From Streptococcus pneumoniae (GTDB lineage Bacteria; Bacillota; Bacilli; Lactobacillales; Streptococcaceae): DNA of 64,000 bases. A model generated the notes under the pieces. It made no database searches and was not told where the DNA came from. It saw only the letters and a list, made by a program, of their open reading frames with translations. The stretch covers positions 1,674,001-1,738,000 of the forward strand of contig NZ_LN831051.1 of NCBI RefSeq assembly GCF_001457635.1. The letters run 5' to 3'. Position numbers and translations under genes: made by a program. Of the stretch, positions 19,208-30,768 are shown piece by piece (positions within the stretch are counted from its first letter, which is position 1; each line of letters begins with the position of its first letter).

Positions 19208-20406
19208 TAGATTTCCTTTACTTTTAATAATGTTCGAAATTGAATCAGGTTAAAGAGACAACTAAAGGCAACACAAAGGCTCGTCGCATAAAAGACAGCA
19301 TGGTAGCCAAATTGACCTGCTACTGCAGAACCTGCCATGGGACCAACAACACCTCCCAGATAAAAGAATACCTGATTGAAGGCAAAGACCCTCGAAATGC
19401 CGGCTTTGGGAGTCATTTTGCTGAGTAGGGCATTAACCCCGGGAATCAAGGCACCGGTTCCCAATCCAAAGAGGAAACGATAGAGTCCTAGTTGAAGGGG
19501 GCTAGAGGCATTGGCACAGAGGAGATAGATGATGACTGAATAAAACTGGGCGACAACCAAGAGACGATGATTGCCCACCTTGTCACCTAGCTTGCCCATG
19601 ACTCCTGCACTCATCATGCTGGAAAAGCCCATACTGGACACAATCAAACCAGAGACAAAAAGAAGATTCTCTGTCTGCCCTAAGTCGCGTACATAAAGAG
19701 CCAAAATAGGGCCAATCGATTGAGCTGAAAATTGGATGACAAAACTGGTTAAAAAGAGATTGAGCAAAAGATAGGGATATTTAACCGAGGTAAATAATTC
19801 CTTTGTTGGAATAGCCTTTTCCTTGGCTACTGGTTGAAAATCTTCCTTGATAAAGCAAATAGTCAAAATAGCAGCTAAAAATAGAAAACTACCAACCAGT
19901 AAGAAAACTGTACGAATGCCAAATAATTCTGCGATAAAGCCACCAATAAAGGGACCAGTTAGAGTGCCTGCAACTACGCCTGTAGACAAAGTACCTAAGG
20001 CAGAGCCTGATTTCTCCTTTGGAACCTGACTGGCTATCAGTGCCGTTGCATTAGGAACAAAACCTGCAAATACACCGTTTAGTAAACGAAGAAAGATTAA
20101 CCAATAGATATTTGGGACAAAGGCCAAGCCTCCCATAGTGATAGTCATAGCAAGACCTGCCCGAATCATCATGGGTTTTCGGCCGTATTTGTCAGCAAGA
20201 ATACCCCAAATAGGAGAAAAGAGCGCCGCGGAAATAGCAGAGACAGAAATTGCTAAGCCTGCATAAAAAGCGACTTGCTGACTCCCTACACCTAGATTTT
20301 CCACGAAGATGGGCATAAAAGGTACAACCAAAGAAATACTGGCTCCTGTCAGAAAATTACCAAACCAGGCAATACGCAGATTATCCTTCCAGTTAATCTC
20401 TGTCAT
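19207..20406 (-). CDS. pmrA: PmrA, MFS multidrug efflux transporter
   Basis: The protein is 399 residues from ATG 20406, with GAGGGAGGTAGGCAAG as RBS; a longer in-frame ORF overlaps coaE and is not favoured. It has about 12 transmembrane helices and the MFS motif [14 protein letters not shown], between helices 2 and 3. PmrA exports fluoroquinolones and dyes in pneumococcus. The 5' end overlaps the end of coaE by 14 bases, so it belongs to the same operon. Confidence 0.92.
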
Positions 20407-20998
20407 CTTGCCTACCTCCCTCAAGAAGGATATGCACTTGATTAAGAAGCTGGTTCTGATTGCCATTATTATCAAGAACCTGGCTGGCCAAATCTTTCTT
20501 TTTTTCTAAAGGCCACTGGGCTGCCAGACGAGACTCAGCTTCATCTTTGGACAACTGGTCCCTTTTCATTAAGCGTTCTACTTGGGCATCTCGGTCCACA
20601 TAGACCAACCAAGTCTCAGCAAACCAATCGCTGTAGTCCTGCTCAAAAAGTAGGGGAATATCCATGAAGAAAATCTCTTCTGTCTGAGCCAACTGTTCTC
20701 TCAAAGTAGCCAGTTCCTCACGGATAATCTCCCCTTGAATTTGATTAGACCATTTTTGCTCTTCAGGATTTGAAAAGATGAGACTAGCTAGGAGAGGGCG
20801 ATTGAGTTCTCCGTTTTCAAGAATGATTTCTTGCCCAAAGTGCTGTACTAGAGCCTCAAACAGACGACCACCAGGTTTCTGTAGTTGGTGGACGACTGCG
20901 TCGGCATCCACTGCTTGAAAGCCTTGCTGTCTTAGAAAATTTGTCACAGTTGACTTACCTGAGGCAATTCCCCCAGTGATTCCGATGATTTTTCCCAT
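20393..20998 (-). CDS. coaE: Dephospho-CoA kinase
   Basis: This 201-residue kinase begins [17 protein letters not shown], a P-loop with the CoaE signature, and has VDADAVVHQLQKPGG and DIPLLFE downstream. It carries out the last step of coenzyme A synthesis. ATG 20998 is chosen because the P-loop then begins at residue 8, as in the family. Its ATG shares a base with the TGA stop of mutM, so the two are translationally coupled. Confidence 0.95.
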   Translation of the reverse strand: MGKIIGITGGIASGKSTVTNFLRQQGFQAVDADAVVHQLQKPGGRLFEALVQHFGQEIILENGELNRPLLASLIFSNPEEQKWSNQIQGEIIREELATLREQLAQTEEIFFMDIPLLFEQDYSDWFAETWLVYVDRDAQVERLMKRDQLSKDEAESRLAAQWPLEKKKDLASQVLDNNGNQNQLLNQVHILLEGGRQDDRD

Positions 20999-21822
20999 CA
21001 GTCCCTCCTTTGACAGTTTGGACAAAAGTGGGTGCCTCGTCCGCCTAGTTGAATTTTCTCAATGATGGTACCACAGCGTACACATTCTTGACCAGTCTTA
21101 TCATAGACCTGATGAAAATCCTGCATGCTTCCATCTTCCCCAAAGGCATTGGTATAGGTCCGAATGGTGGAACCGCCTTTTTCAACAGCCTGGCCCAAAA
21201 CAGCAATGGTCTGGTCATGAATGGCAGTCGCTTCTTCTGCTGTCAAAGTCTGGGAAGGTCTAGCTGGATGAACCTGAGCTCGCCAGAGAACCTCATCCAC
21301 ATAGATATTGCCAAGTCCAGCTACCAAGGTCTGGTCTAGGAGATGGGATTTGATAGGCTTTTTGGACTTGGCAAGGGCAGCTTGAAAGACCTGTAAATCA
21401 AAGTCTTGTTCGCTTGGTTCAGGACCTAATTTTTTAGAAATAAAGTAGGCGTCTAAAAGGTCAGGCACCAAGAGTTCCATGGTTCCAAACTTGCGTACAT
21501 CCTCATAAACAAGCGTGCCCCCATCTTCAAACCGGAAGAAAACATGGGCATGCTTGCGTTCAGGCACTTGGTCTGGATAATAAAAATACTTGCCCTCCAT
21601 CCGCAAATGGGAAATCAAGACCTTGTCTGTCAGGCAGAAAAGCAAATATTTTCCACGACGTCCCATTGACTCGATAATCTGACTAGGCAATTCCCTTTGA
21701 AACTCTTCCAAATCCGTCTTAATCATCTTGTGGTAGCGAATTTCTATACTCGAAATCTTCTTTCCTATAATCAATTTTTCTAAGCCACGACAAACGGTTT
21801 CAACCTCAGGTAATTCAGGCAT
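20998..21822 (-). CDS. mutM: Formamidopyrimidine-DNA glycosylase
   Basis: This 274-residue glycosylase begins [10 protein letters not shown], where the N-terminal Pro is the catalytic residue and Glu the acid. The C-terminal zinc finger has CVRCGT and CPNC, the helix-two-turn-helix is near GLGNIYVDE, and the zinc-finger Arg is in GGRGTHF. It removes 8-oxoguanine and lyses the abasic site. It matters in an organism producing hydrogen peroxide. It lies in the era-mutM-coaE operon. Confidence 0.96.
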   Translation of the reverse strand: MPELPEVETVCRGLEKLIIGKKISSIEIRYHKMIKTDLEEFQRELPSQIIESMGRRGKYLLFCLTDKVLISHLRMEGKYFYYPDQVPERKHAHVFFRFEDGGTLVYEDVRKFGTMELLVPDLLDAYFISKKLGPEPSEQDFDLQVFQAALAKSKKPIKSHLLDQTLVAGLGNIYVDEVLWRAQVHPARPSQTLTAEEATAIHDQTIAVLGQAVEKGGSTIRTYTNAFGEDGSMQDFHQVYDKTGQECVRCGTIIEKIQLGGRGTHFCPNCQRRD

Positions 21823-21846
21823 AAGTCCTCCTTCTGTAAAAACAAG

Positions 21847-21866
21847 AAGCAGGCATGAGCCTACCT
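21847..21866 (-). terminator. Weak hairpin between era and mutM
   Basis: On the minus strand GTAGGC and GCCTGC pair (with a G-T) around TCAT at 21864-21849, followed by TTCTTGTTTTT. It may reduce, but probably does not abolish, transcription from era into mutM. Confidence 0.4.
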
Positions 21867-21870
21867 CTAC

Positions 21871-22770
21871 TTAGTATTCTCTTTCATTATAGCCAAAGTC
21901 AGCCAAATCTAGCTTTTTATCGCGCCAGTTTTTCTTGACCTTGACCCAGGTTTCTAGGAAGACCTTGTCTCCTAGCATGAGTTCGATATCACGACGGGCC
22001 ATGCTACCGATTTTCTTAAGCATAGCGCCACCTTTACCGATGATAATCCCTTTTTGGCTATCGCGCTCGACCATGATGGTTGCACGGATGTGAACCTTGT
22101 CTGTCTCTTCGTCTCGTTTCATAGAGTCAACAACTACTGCTACAGAATGCGGAATCTCTTCACGAGTTAGGTGCAAGACTTTCTCGCGAACCATTTCTGA
22201 AACTAAGAAACGTTCTGGATGGTCTGTGATTTGATCAGACGGGAAATATTGGAAACCTTCATCCAGATTTTCACTCAAAATATCCACTAGACGAGACACG
22301 TTATTTCCCTGAAGGGCTGAGATTGGAACAATTTCCTTAAAGTCCATTTGATTACGGAAGTCATCAATCTGAGACAAGAGCTGGTCTGGATGGACCTTAT
22401 CGATTTTATTCACCACCAAAATCACAGGAACCTTGGCAGCCTTGAGACGCTCGATAATCATATCGTCCCCCTTACCACGCGCTTCATCAGCAGGCACCAT
22501 GAAAAGAACGGTGTCCACTTCGCGAAGGGTACTGTAGGCAGACTCAACCATGAAATCTCCGAGAGCTGTTTTAGGTTTGTGAATCCCTGGTGTGTCGATA
22601 AAGACAATTTGCTCCTTATCAGTCGTGTAAATTCCCATGATTTTATTGCGCGTTGTCTGCGCCTTGTCACTCATGATGGCAATCTTTTGCCCCATAACGT
22701 GATTTAAAAAGGTTGACTTCCCAACATTGGGACGTCCTAAAATGGCTACAAAGCCTGATTTAAAAGTCAT
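21871..22770 (-). CDS. era: GTPase Era
   Basis: This 299-residue GTPase has the P-loop GRPNVGKST near residue 10, switch motif [20 protein letters not shown] near 125 and a C-terminal KH domain with [15 protein letters not shown]. It binds 16S rRNA 3' end and supports 30S maturation. It follows dgkA and ybeY, which is the usual order for this ribosome-maturation group. Confidence 0.97.
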
Positions 22771-22786
22771 AATTTCCTCTTACTGT

Positions 22787-23182
22787 TTAAAATAATAAAT
22801 CCCAGATTCGTGGGAGAAAAATCAATGCGCCTGTTAAGGCTGCGAAAAGAGAAACCACTAATACCGCGCCAGCCGCCATATCCTTGGCATTTTTAGCCAG
22901 CATGGAAAAGTGATAGTGACTGGCCAAATCCACCACATTTTCAATAGCAGAGTTGATAATCTCAAAGGCTACTACCAAGAAAATACTCAATAGGAGAAAG
23001 AGCCATTCGATTCGTGACACCTGAAAAACAAAACCTGCAAGGATGACCACTAGAGCCGTCACTGCGTGTTTTCGCATATTGCGTTCTTCCTTGATAGCAG
23101 TAAAAATACCTGTCAAAGCAAATTCTAAACTGGATATCAAGTCACGATTTTTCCATTTTCGTTTATTGTCTTGTGAGTCCAT
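22787..23182 (-). CDS. dgkA: Diacylglycerol/undecaprenol kinase
   Basis: This 131-residue membrane protein has an amphipathic N-terminus and three transmembrane helices. The signature [13 protein letters not shown] (around residue 73) is the DgkA catalytic and metal-binding motif. In Gram-positives this family phosphorylates undecaprenol, feeding the carrier-lipid pool. It overlaps the end of ybeY by 20 bases and precedes era. Confidence 0.93.
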   Translation of the reverse strand: MDSQDNKRKWKNRDLISSLEFALTGIFTAIKEERNMRKHAVTALVVILAGFVFQVSRIEWLFLLLSIFLVVAFEIINSAIENVVDLASHYHFSMLAKNAKDMAAGAVLVVSLFAALTGALIFLPRIWDLLF

Positions 23183-23660
23183 AGGCTGTCAAAATTTCTT
23201 CTTGTAAACCGAACATCTCCGCTTCTTCTTCCGGAGTGTAGTGATCATAGCCGTTAATATGTAAAAAGCCGTGTACTGCCAAGAAGCCCATCTCACGCTC
23301 AAAGCTGTGACCATATTCTTCGGCCTGCTCATGAGCCTTATCGATAGAGATGAACAATTCCCCAATATAGGCATCAAACTCAGACATCATCTCTGCCAAT
23401 TCTGGATTTTCAAGCAAATCCTCTTCGTCAAAGGCAATTTCCAATTCTGGTTTATACTCAAGGCTGATGACATCTGTCGGACGGTCGGTGTCACGGTACT
23501 CCAGATTAAGTTCATGACTACGCTCATTGGTCACAAAAGTGACTGCCATCTCCTTGTCTTCTTTTCCTAATTTTTGGGCTGCAAATTCCAAAATTTCTTG
23601 GGTTTGTTGCAACATTTCTTTTGAAACTTGACCAGTTTCATCTACCATTTCAATATACAT
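23163..23660 (-). CDS. ybeY: Endoribonuclease YbeY
   Basis: This 165-residue protein has the zinc motif [11 protein letters not shown] near residues 130-140 and the preceding [14 protein letters not shown] segment. YbeY is needed for 16S rRNA 3' end processing and ribosome quality control. An extended -10 promoter is upstream at 23690-23698. It heads the long operon ybeY-dgkA-era-mutM-coaE-pmrA-rpmG. Confidence 0.95.
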   Translation of the reverse strand: MYIEMVDETGQVSKEMLQQTQEILEFAAQKLGKEDKEMAVTFVTNERSHELNLEYRDTDRPTDVISLEYKPELEIAFDEEDLLENPELAEMMSEFDAYIGELFISIDKAHEQAEEYGHSFEREMGFLAVHGFLHINGYDHYTPEEEAEMFGLQEEILTAYGLTRQ

Positions 23661-23689
23661 GTGCTTCTCGTTTCTCTTTACTTGGCTTT

Positions 23690-23698
23690 ATTATACCA
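23690..23698 (-). promoter_or_regulatory. Extended -10 promoter of the ybeY operon
   Basis: The minus strand reads TGG then TATAAT. It lies about 30 bases from the divergent pavA -10 box, leaving little room for separate -35 elements. Confidence 0.7.
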
Positions 23699-23725
23699 CA
23701 TTTCCATGATTTTATTCTACCTTTT

Positions 23726-23734
23726 TGATATAAT
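23726..23734 (+). promoter_or_regulatory. Extended -10 promoter of pavA
   Basis: TGA then TATAAT at 23726-23734 lies about 30 bases before the pavA ATG. There is no consensus -35, so it is again the TGn type. Confidence 0.7.
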
Positions 23735-23764
23735 ACTATGGAATACAATCACAAGGAGAGAACG

Positions 23765-25420
23765 ATGTCATTTGACGGATTTTTTTTACACCACATAGTT
23801 GAGGAATTGCGAAGCGAATTAGTGAATGGTCGCATCCAGAAAATCAATCAGCCTTTTGAACAAGAGTTGGTCTTGCAAATCCGCAGCAATCGCCAAAGCC
23901 ATCGCCTGCTCCTTTCTGCCCATCCAGTTTTTGGACGCATTCAGCTGACCCAAACGACTTTTGAAAATCCAGCCCAACCTTCTACCTTTATCATGGTTTT
24001 GAGAAAGTATTTGCAGGGGGCCCTGATTGAGTCGATTGAGCAAGTGGAAAATGACCGTATTGTGGAAATTACAGTTTCCAATAAAAACGAGATTGGAGAC
24101 CATATCCAGGCTACCTTGATTATCGAAATTATGGGGAAACACAGTAATATTCTACTGGTCGATAAAAGCAGTCATAAAATCCTCGAAGTTATCAAACACG
24201 TCGGCTTTTCACAAAATAGCTACCGCACCTTACTTCCAGGATCGACCTATATCGCTCCGCCAAGTACAAAATCTCTCAATCCTTTTACTATCAAGGATGA
24301 AAAGCTCTTTGAAATCCTGCAAACCCAAGAACTAACAGCAAAAAATCTTCAAAGCCTCTTTCAAGGTCTGGGACGCGATACGGCAAATGAATTGGAAAGG
24401 ATACTGGTTAGTGAAAAACTTTCCGCTTTCCGAAATTTTTTCAATCAAGAAACCAAGCCATGCTTGACTGAGACTTCCTTCAGTCCAGTTCCTTTTGCAA
24501 ATCAGGTGGGAGAGCCTCTTGCAAATCTTTCTGATTTGTTGGACACCTACTATAAGGATAAGGCTGAGCGCGACCGCGTCAAACAGCAGGCCAGTGAACT
24601 GATTCGTCGTGTTGAAAATGAACTTCAGAAAAACCGACACAAACTCAAAAAACAGGAAAAAGAGTTACTGGCGACAGACAACGCTGAAGAATTTCGTCAA
24701 AAAGGAGAATTGCTGACAACCTTCCTCCACCAAGTGCCTAACGACCAAGACCAGGTTATCCTAGACAACTACTATACCAACCAACCTATCATGATTGCGC
24801 TTGATAAGGCTCTGACTCCCAACCAGAATGCCCAACGCTATTTTAAACGGTATCAGAAACTCAAAGAAGCTGTCAAATACTTGACTGATTTGATTGAAGA
24901 AACCAAAGCCACTATTCTCTATCTGGAAAGTGTAGAAACCGTCCTCAACCAAGCTGGACTGGAAGAAATCGCTGAAATCCGTGAAGAATTGATTCAAACA
25001 GGTTTTATCCGCAGAAGACAACGGGAGAAAATCCAGAAACGCAAAAAACTAGAACAATATCTAGCAAGCGATGGCAAAACCATCATCTATGTCGGACGAA
25101 ACAATCTTCAAAATGAGGAATTGACCTTTAAAATGGCCCGCAAGGAGGAACTTTGGTTCCATGCTAAGGACATTCCTGGAAGCCATGTTGTCATCTCAGG
25201 AAATCTTGACCCATCTGATGCAGTCAAGACAGACGCAGCAGAGTTAGCTGCCTACTTCTCTCAAGGGCGCCTGTCGAATCTGGTGCAGGTAGATATGATT
25301 GAAGTCAAAAAACTCAATAAACCAACTGGTGGAAAACCCGGCTTTGTCACTTACACAGGACAAAAGACCCTCCGCGTCACACCAGACTCCAAAAAAATTG
25401 CATCCATGAAAAAATCCTGA
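23765..25420 (+). CDS. pavA: PavA, fibronectin-binding/RqcH (NFACT) protein
   Basis: The protein is 551 residues from ATG 23765, the known length of PavA; AAGGAG lies seven bases before this ATG. It begins MSFDGFFLHHIVEEL, as in NFACT proteins, with a coiled-coil middle (~280-430) and a C-terminal NFACT-R domain with ARKEELWFHAKDIPGSHVV. PavA is a virulence factor reported to bind fibronectin, although it lacks a signal peptide or anchor. The same family is RqcH, which elongates C-terminal tails on stalled nascent chains on 50S subunits. Confidence 0.95.
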   Translation: MSFDGFFLHHIVEELRSELVNGRIQKINQPFEQELVLQIRSNRQSHRLLLSAHPVFGRIQLTQTTFENPAQPSTFIMVLRKYLQGALIESIEQVENDRIVEITVSNKNEIGDHIQATLIIEIMGKHSNILLVDKSSHKILEVIKHVGFSQNSYRTLLPGSTYIAPPSTKSLNPFTIKDEKLFEILQTQELTAKNLQSLFQGLGRDTANELERILVSEKLSAFRNFFNQETKPCLTETSFSPVPFANQVGEPLANLSDLLDTYYKDKAERDRVKQQASELIRRVENELQKNRHKLKKQEKELLATDNAEEFRQKGELLTTFLHQVPNDQDQVILDNYYTNQPIMIALDKALTPNQNAQRYFKRYQKLKEAVKYLTDLIEETKATILYLESVETVLNQAGLEEIAEIREELIQTGFIRRRQREKIQKRKKLEQYLASDGKTIIYVGRNNLQNEELTFKMARKEELWFHAKDIPGSHVVISGNLDPSDAVKTDAAELAAYFSQGRLSNLVQVDMIEVKKLNKPTGGKPGFVTYTGQKTLRVTPDSKKIASMKKS

Positions 25421-25443
25421 TTTTACTTGAAATCAGGATTTTT
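25411..25443 (+). terminator. Strong terminator of pavA
   Basis: AAAATCCTGATTT (25411-25423) and AAATCAGGATTTT (25430-25442) are perfectly complementary, with a 6-base loop and a T-run. The pavA TGA stop lies inside the left arm. By symmetry it may also serve lytB from the other side. Confidence 0.9.
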
Positions 25444-25480
25444 AACTTACTATTCACTCAAATCATATTCACTTATAGTA

Positions 25481-27589
25481 CTAATCTTTGCCACCTAGCT
25501 TCTCATTGATTTTCATCATCACACTAGCAATTTTTTCGCCCCAATAAGGGTCTGAAGCATATTCCACATTCATACCAGAAGCCTTGTTTCCAAGGAAAGT
25601 TCTTCCCCTATCGATATAATTTTCCTTAATCCACTTGGTTGCACCTAAAATTCCCTTATCCACATCATCAAATGTCTTAGCAGAAAGGTAAGGGGTCGTA
25701 TCATAGGCTGTAATGCCAAAGAAATTATTCTTATCTTTGGCAATTTTACTTCTTCCCCAGTTACTTTCTAGGGCACTATGGGCAAGGAGATAAAGAGCAT
25801 TGATATGGTAATGTTCTTCGGCTTCCTTAAAAGTAGCGCCCTTGTTCTCCAAAAGGCTATTGTTAATGTTTAGCAAACTAAATACCTTATCCAATTCTTC
25901 AGCACTGTAGTTTGTAGCCTCTGTTAAATCTTTGAAAAGGAAGGGATTCTCAAGCTTAAAACCATCAAAATGCAGGCCATCTGCCGAATAATATTTCTTG
26001 CCTACTTCCATATCAGAAAGATGAGAAGCTACTGGGATACTAGCATTCTGAGCCACATAGTGATAAAAACGGTGGCCATCACTCTCATAATAAGGGATAA
26101 AGTCCTTACTAGCATCTAGCGCTTGTAAATCTTCTGTTTTCATATAGCCTGACAAACCAGAAATAGTAATAGCCAAGCGCTTGTCATCACTTTTTCTATC
26201 CTTATCTAGCCATACGACACTACCTTGCGATATATAGGAAAGCTTTTCACCATCTGAATCATAAACATTGGCTGTAACAGGCACTACTTGATAGTAAGCA
26301 GCATTTTCATTTGTAGCTTTTCCTCCAAGCCATTTACCATCGCTTCCAAGCTGATAACCATCTACTGTCTCATTTTTCGCCATGTAACCACCAGATTTGA
26401 AGTAGTACCAGGCTTGACTATGAGAATCGTAGACCCATTCTTTTTCAGCCATTTTGCCATCAGACTTGAGGTAAAACCAAGATTCCTTATCCCAAATCCA
26501 TTCATTGGCTGTCATGTAACCACCGGATTTGAAGTAGTACCAAGCTTGACTATGAGAATCGTAGACCCATTCTTTTTCAGCCATTTTGCCATCAGACTTG
26601 AGGTAAAACCAAGATTCCTTATCCCAAATCCATTCATTGGCTGTCATGTAGCCACCAGATTTGAAGTAGTACCAGGCTTGACTATGAGAATCGTAGACCC
26701 ATTCTTTTTCAGCCATTTTGCCATCAGACTTGAGGTAAAACCAAGATTCCTTATCCCAAATCCATTCATTGGCTGTCATGTAACCACCGGATTTGAAGTA
26801 GTACCAGGCTTGACTATGAGAATCGTAGACCCATTCTTTTTCAGCTATTTTCCCATCAAATTTGAGATAAAACCAAGATTCCTTATCCCAAATCCATTCA
26901 TTGGCTGCCATGTAGCCACCAGATTTTAGATAATAATAGTGACCATTCTCGAAAATCCATTCTTTATCAGCATAGTTTCCATTTTCTTTTATGTAAAACC
27001 AAGATTGGTATTGTTTGTCAAAAAGCCAACCTTGCTGTACTTTGGCACCACTAGCATTCACATAAGCTTGATTAATCCACTGACTTGTTAGTAGATAACC
27101 ACCGGATTTGAAATAATAGTCCTTCCCTTTAATTTGGAGCCATTCTTTCTCTGCGTGCTGTCCATCTGCTTTGATATAAAACCAAGCATCGTATTGAGAA
27201 TCATAGACCCAGTCTTCTATTACTTTGGCACCTGTTGCACCAACATAGGAAGTTCCTACCCAAGCATTTCTTTTCATCTTTCCATCTTGGTCAAGATAAT
27301 AAAAGGCTCCCTTGTCTTCTACCCATTCTGATTTGGCCATATAGCCACCAGATTTGAGGTAAAAATAGTCGTCACCTTGCTTTAGCCATTCATTTTCAGT
27401 ATAGTTAGCATCTGCTTTTATATAGAACCAAGATTGATAATGAGTATCAAAAACCCACTCATTCGCTGCTTGACTGCCATCTTCTTTCAGATACTGTTTT
27501 CCTTGCCAAGTACCATCACTAGCCATTGCACCCTCTGGACTAGCTAAGAAAAATAGCAGAGCTAAAAAAATAAATCTTACTTTCTTCAT
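25481..27589 (-). CDS. lytB: LytB, choline-binding endo-beta-N-acetylglucosaminidase
   Basis: The protein is 702 residues from ATG 27589, after GAAGAAGGTTA; the longer ORF lacks a signal-peptide start. It has a signal peptide (~1-23, cleaved near GAMAS), a long run of choline-binding repeats (~25-400, GGYM...W patterns), a short linker with VVPVTANVYDSDG, and a C-terminal GH73-like catalytic domain (~560-700). That domain has AHSALESNWGRSKIAKDK, where Glu is the likely catalyst. LytB separates daughter cells at the pole. Four nearly identical 132-bp units inside are noted separately. The length matches that of strain R6, if memory of that protein is correct. Confidence 0.95.
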   Translation of the reverse strand: MKKVRFIFLALLFFLASPEGAMASDGTWQGKQYLKEDGSQAANEWVFDTHYQSWFYIKADANYTENEWLKQGDDYFYLKSGGYMAKSEWVEDKGAFYYLDQDGKMKRNAWVGTSYVGATGAKVIEDWVYDSQYDAWFYIKADGQHAEKEWLQIKGKDYYFKSGGYLLTSQWINQAYVNASGAKVQQGWLFDKQYQSWFYIKENGNYADKEWIFENGHYYYLKSGGYMAANEWIWDKESWFYLKFDGKIAEKEWVYDSHSQAWYYFKSGGYMTANEWIWDKESWFYLKSDGKMAEKEWVYDSHSQAWYYFKSGGYMTANEWIWDKESWFYLKSDGKMAEKEWVYDSHSQAWYYFKSGGYMTANEWIWDKESWFYLKSDGKMAEKEWVYDSHSQAWYYFKSGGYMAKNETVDGYQLGSDGKWLGGKATNENAAYYQVVPVTANVYDSDGEKLSYISQGSVVWLDKDRKSDDKRLAITISGLSGYMKTEDLQALDASKDFIPYYESDGHRFYHYVAQNASIPVASHLSDMEVGKKYYSADGLHFDGFKLENPFLFKDLTEATNYSAEELDKVFSLLNINNSLLENKGATFKEAEEHYHINALYLLAHSALESNWGRSKIAKDKNNFFGITAYDTTPYLSAKTFDDVDKGILGATKWIKENYIDRGRTFLGNKASGMNVEYASDPYWGEKIASVMMKINEKLGGKD
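26380..26910 (-). repeat. Four 132-bp tandem repeats inside lytB
   Basis: The motif GTAGACCCATTC recurs on the plus strand at 26429, 26561, 26693 and 26825, exactly 132 bp apart. Each unit encodes 44 residues, two choline-binding repeats such as EWVYDSHSQAWYYFKSGGYM. The copies differ by only a few bases, so the array can expand or contract by recombination without a frameshift. Confidence 0.9.
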
Positions 27590-27687
27590 TAACCTTCTTC
27601 CTCTGTTCTTATTTATTTTATTGTACCAAAATTCTCCTAAATTCATATTACAAACTAATAAAAAATCAAGAACAGATTGATTGCAGT

Positions 27688-29437
<1,750 letters not shown>

Positions 29438-29462
29438 AACTTTTCCTCCTTAAATTTTAAGG

Positions 29463-29600
29463 GGACCAGATAAAGAAAAGACCTTGCTAGTGCAAGGCCT
29501 CAGTTAAAATCGTACAACACAAGAGAGCACACTCAAAAAGTCTCCTCTAGAAAATTGCACTATTCTTTTATCTGACACCTTGTGAGTCTCTCTGGACTCC
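29463..29600 (-). promoter_or_regulatory. PyrR-type transcription attenuator of pyrK-pyrDb
   Basis: Near the RNA start the minus strand reads AGTCCAGAGAGACT (29598-29585), which fits the PyrR-binding loop consensus. About 90 bases later, CCTTGC and GCAAGG (29497-29482) form a terminator stem with loop ACTA, followed by TCTTTTCTTT. A competing antiterminator pairing is expected in between but was not folded. High UMP with PyrR would favour termination before pyrK. Confidence 0.75.
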
Positions 29601-29622
29601 CCTTAAAGGTTGAATTTTTATT

Positions 29623-29651
29623 AGTATACTCTTTCAGCTAAAAAAAGTCAA
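29623..29651 (-). promoter_or_regulatory. Promoter of the pyrK operon
   Basis: On the minus strand TTGACT (29651-29646), a 17-base spacer and TATACT (29628-29623) form a near-consensus promoter about 30 bases before the PyrR-binding motif. Confidence 0.85.
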
Positions 29652-29686
29652 GTAAAAAACGAATATTCTACTTAACTTGCACGAAA

Positions 29687-30067
29687 TTATTTTTCACGAA
29701 TGACTTCGACCTTATATCCATCAGGGTCTTTGACAAAGTAATAGTTTGGTGTAGTTCCTGGTAGACCATTTGGCTCAGTCACTTCATAGCCTTTTGCACT
29801 GTGTTCTTGATGAAGTGCCTCAAGATCAGGTGTACTGAGGGCGATATGGGCAAACCCATCACCAACCACATACGGACCGTGATCGTAGTTATAAGTCAAC
29901 TCCAACTCATAGTCATCACCCTCAAGACCTAGATAGACAATCGTGAAGGCATGGTCTGGAAAATCTCTGCGACGCAATTCTTTAAAACCAAAAGCATCTT
30001 GATAAAATGCGATTGATTTTTCAAGATTTTCTACTCGTAAGCAAGTGTGTAGCATTTTTGAAGCCAT
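29687..30067 (-). CDS. gloA: Glyoxalase I-type lactoylglutathione lyase
   Basis: This 126-residue protein from ATG 30067 begins MASKMLHTCLRVENLEKSIAFY. It has the vicinal-oxygen-chelate metal residues His7, Glu near ELELTYN, His near GFAHIAL and a late Glu in GYKVEVI. It would convert the hemithioacetal of methylglyoxal and glutathione; streptococci import glutathione. It lies 57 bases after rplT and may be read from the infC operon. The longer ORF start is in a poor context. Confidence 0.88.
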   Translation of the reverse strand: MASKMLHTCLRVENLEKSIAFYQDAFGFKELRRRDFPDHAFTIVYLGLEGDDYELELTYNYDHGPYVVGDGFAHIALSTPDLEALHQEHSAKGYEVTEPNGLPGTTPNYYFVKDPDGYKVEVIREK

Positions 30068-30124
30068 ATTTTTCTCCTTTATTTTTAAAAAGACTGGACA
30101 ATCCTGTTCCAGTCTCATCAGTTG

Positions 30125-30484
30125 TTATTTACCAAGTTTTGCTTTAGCTGCATCTGCAAGAGCTGTGAAAGCTACTGCATCGTTAACAGCCAAGTCAGCA
30201 AGCATTTTACGGTTAACTTCGATCTCAGCCAATTTCAAACCATGCATCAATTGTGAGTATGAAAGTCCGTTCATACGAGCTGCCGCATTGATACGAGTGA
30301 TCCACAATTTGCGGAAGTCACGTTTTTTCTGACGACGGTCACGGTATGCATAGTAGTAAGAGTTCATTACTTGTTCTTTTGCAGTACGGAACAAGATGTG
30401 TTTAGCTCCATAGTAACCTTTTGCTAATTTAAGAATACGTTTACGACGTTTGCGTGATACAACGCCACCTTTAACACGTGCCAT
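30125..30484 (-). CDS. rplT: 50S ribosomal protein L20
   Basis: This 119-residue, highly basic protein begins [18 protein letters not shown] and contains [18 protein letters not shown] and [12 protein letters not shown] segments characteristic of L20. It is an early 50S assembly protein and, in many bacteria, autoregulates the infC operon. It is the third gene of infC-rpmI-rplT. Confidence 0.98.
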   Translation of the reverse strand: MARVKGGVVSRKRRKRILKLAKGYYGAKHILFRTAKEQVMNSYYYAYRDRRQKKRDFRKLWITRINAAARMNGLSYSQLMHGLKLAEIEVNRKMLADLAVNDAVAFTALADAAKAKLGK

Positions 30485-30535
30485 GTTTTATTTCCTCCAA
30501 ATATTTCCTAGAATTGTTTACTTACAGTCAAGCTA

Positions 30536-30736
30536 TTATTTCAAGCGAGTAAGCATTGCTTTGATACGTTTGTAATCTCCTGAATGCACCATAGATGCTT
30601 TACGAAGATGACGACGTTGTTTCTTAGTTTTTCCGTGGAAACGGTGAGAAGTGTAAGCACGGAAACGTTTAAGTCCACCAGAACCTGTACGTTTGAAACG
30701 TTTAGCTGATGCGCGGTGTGTTTTTTGTTTTGGCAT
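30536..30736 (-). CDS. rpmI: 50S ribosomal protein L35
   Basis: This 66-residue basic protein begins [20 protein letters not shown] and has [16 protein letters not shown]. It is the canonical second gene of the infC operon. RBS AAGGAG lies before ATG 30736. Confidence 0.98.
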   Translation of the reverse strand: MPKQKTHRASAKRFKRTGSGGLKRFRAYTSHRFHGKTKKQRRHLRKASMVHSGDYKRIKAMLTRLK

Positions 30737-30768
30737 GATTTTTTCTCCTTTATTTAACTTTCTGACAA

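Noticed and set aside
26288..26929. 213-codon plus-strand ORF opposite lytB
   Set aside because: It is the antisense of the repeated choline-binding units. The repeats keep the opposite frame open; there is no RBS and the product is a meaningless repeat.
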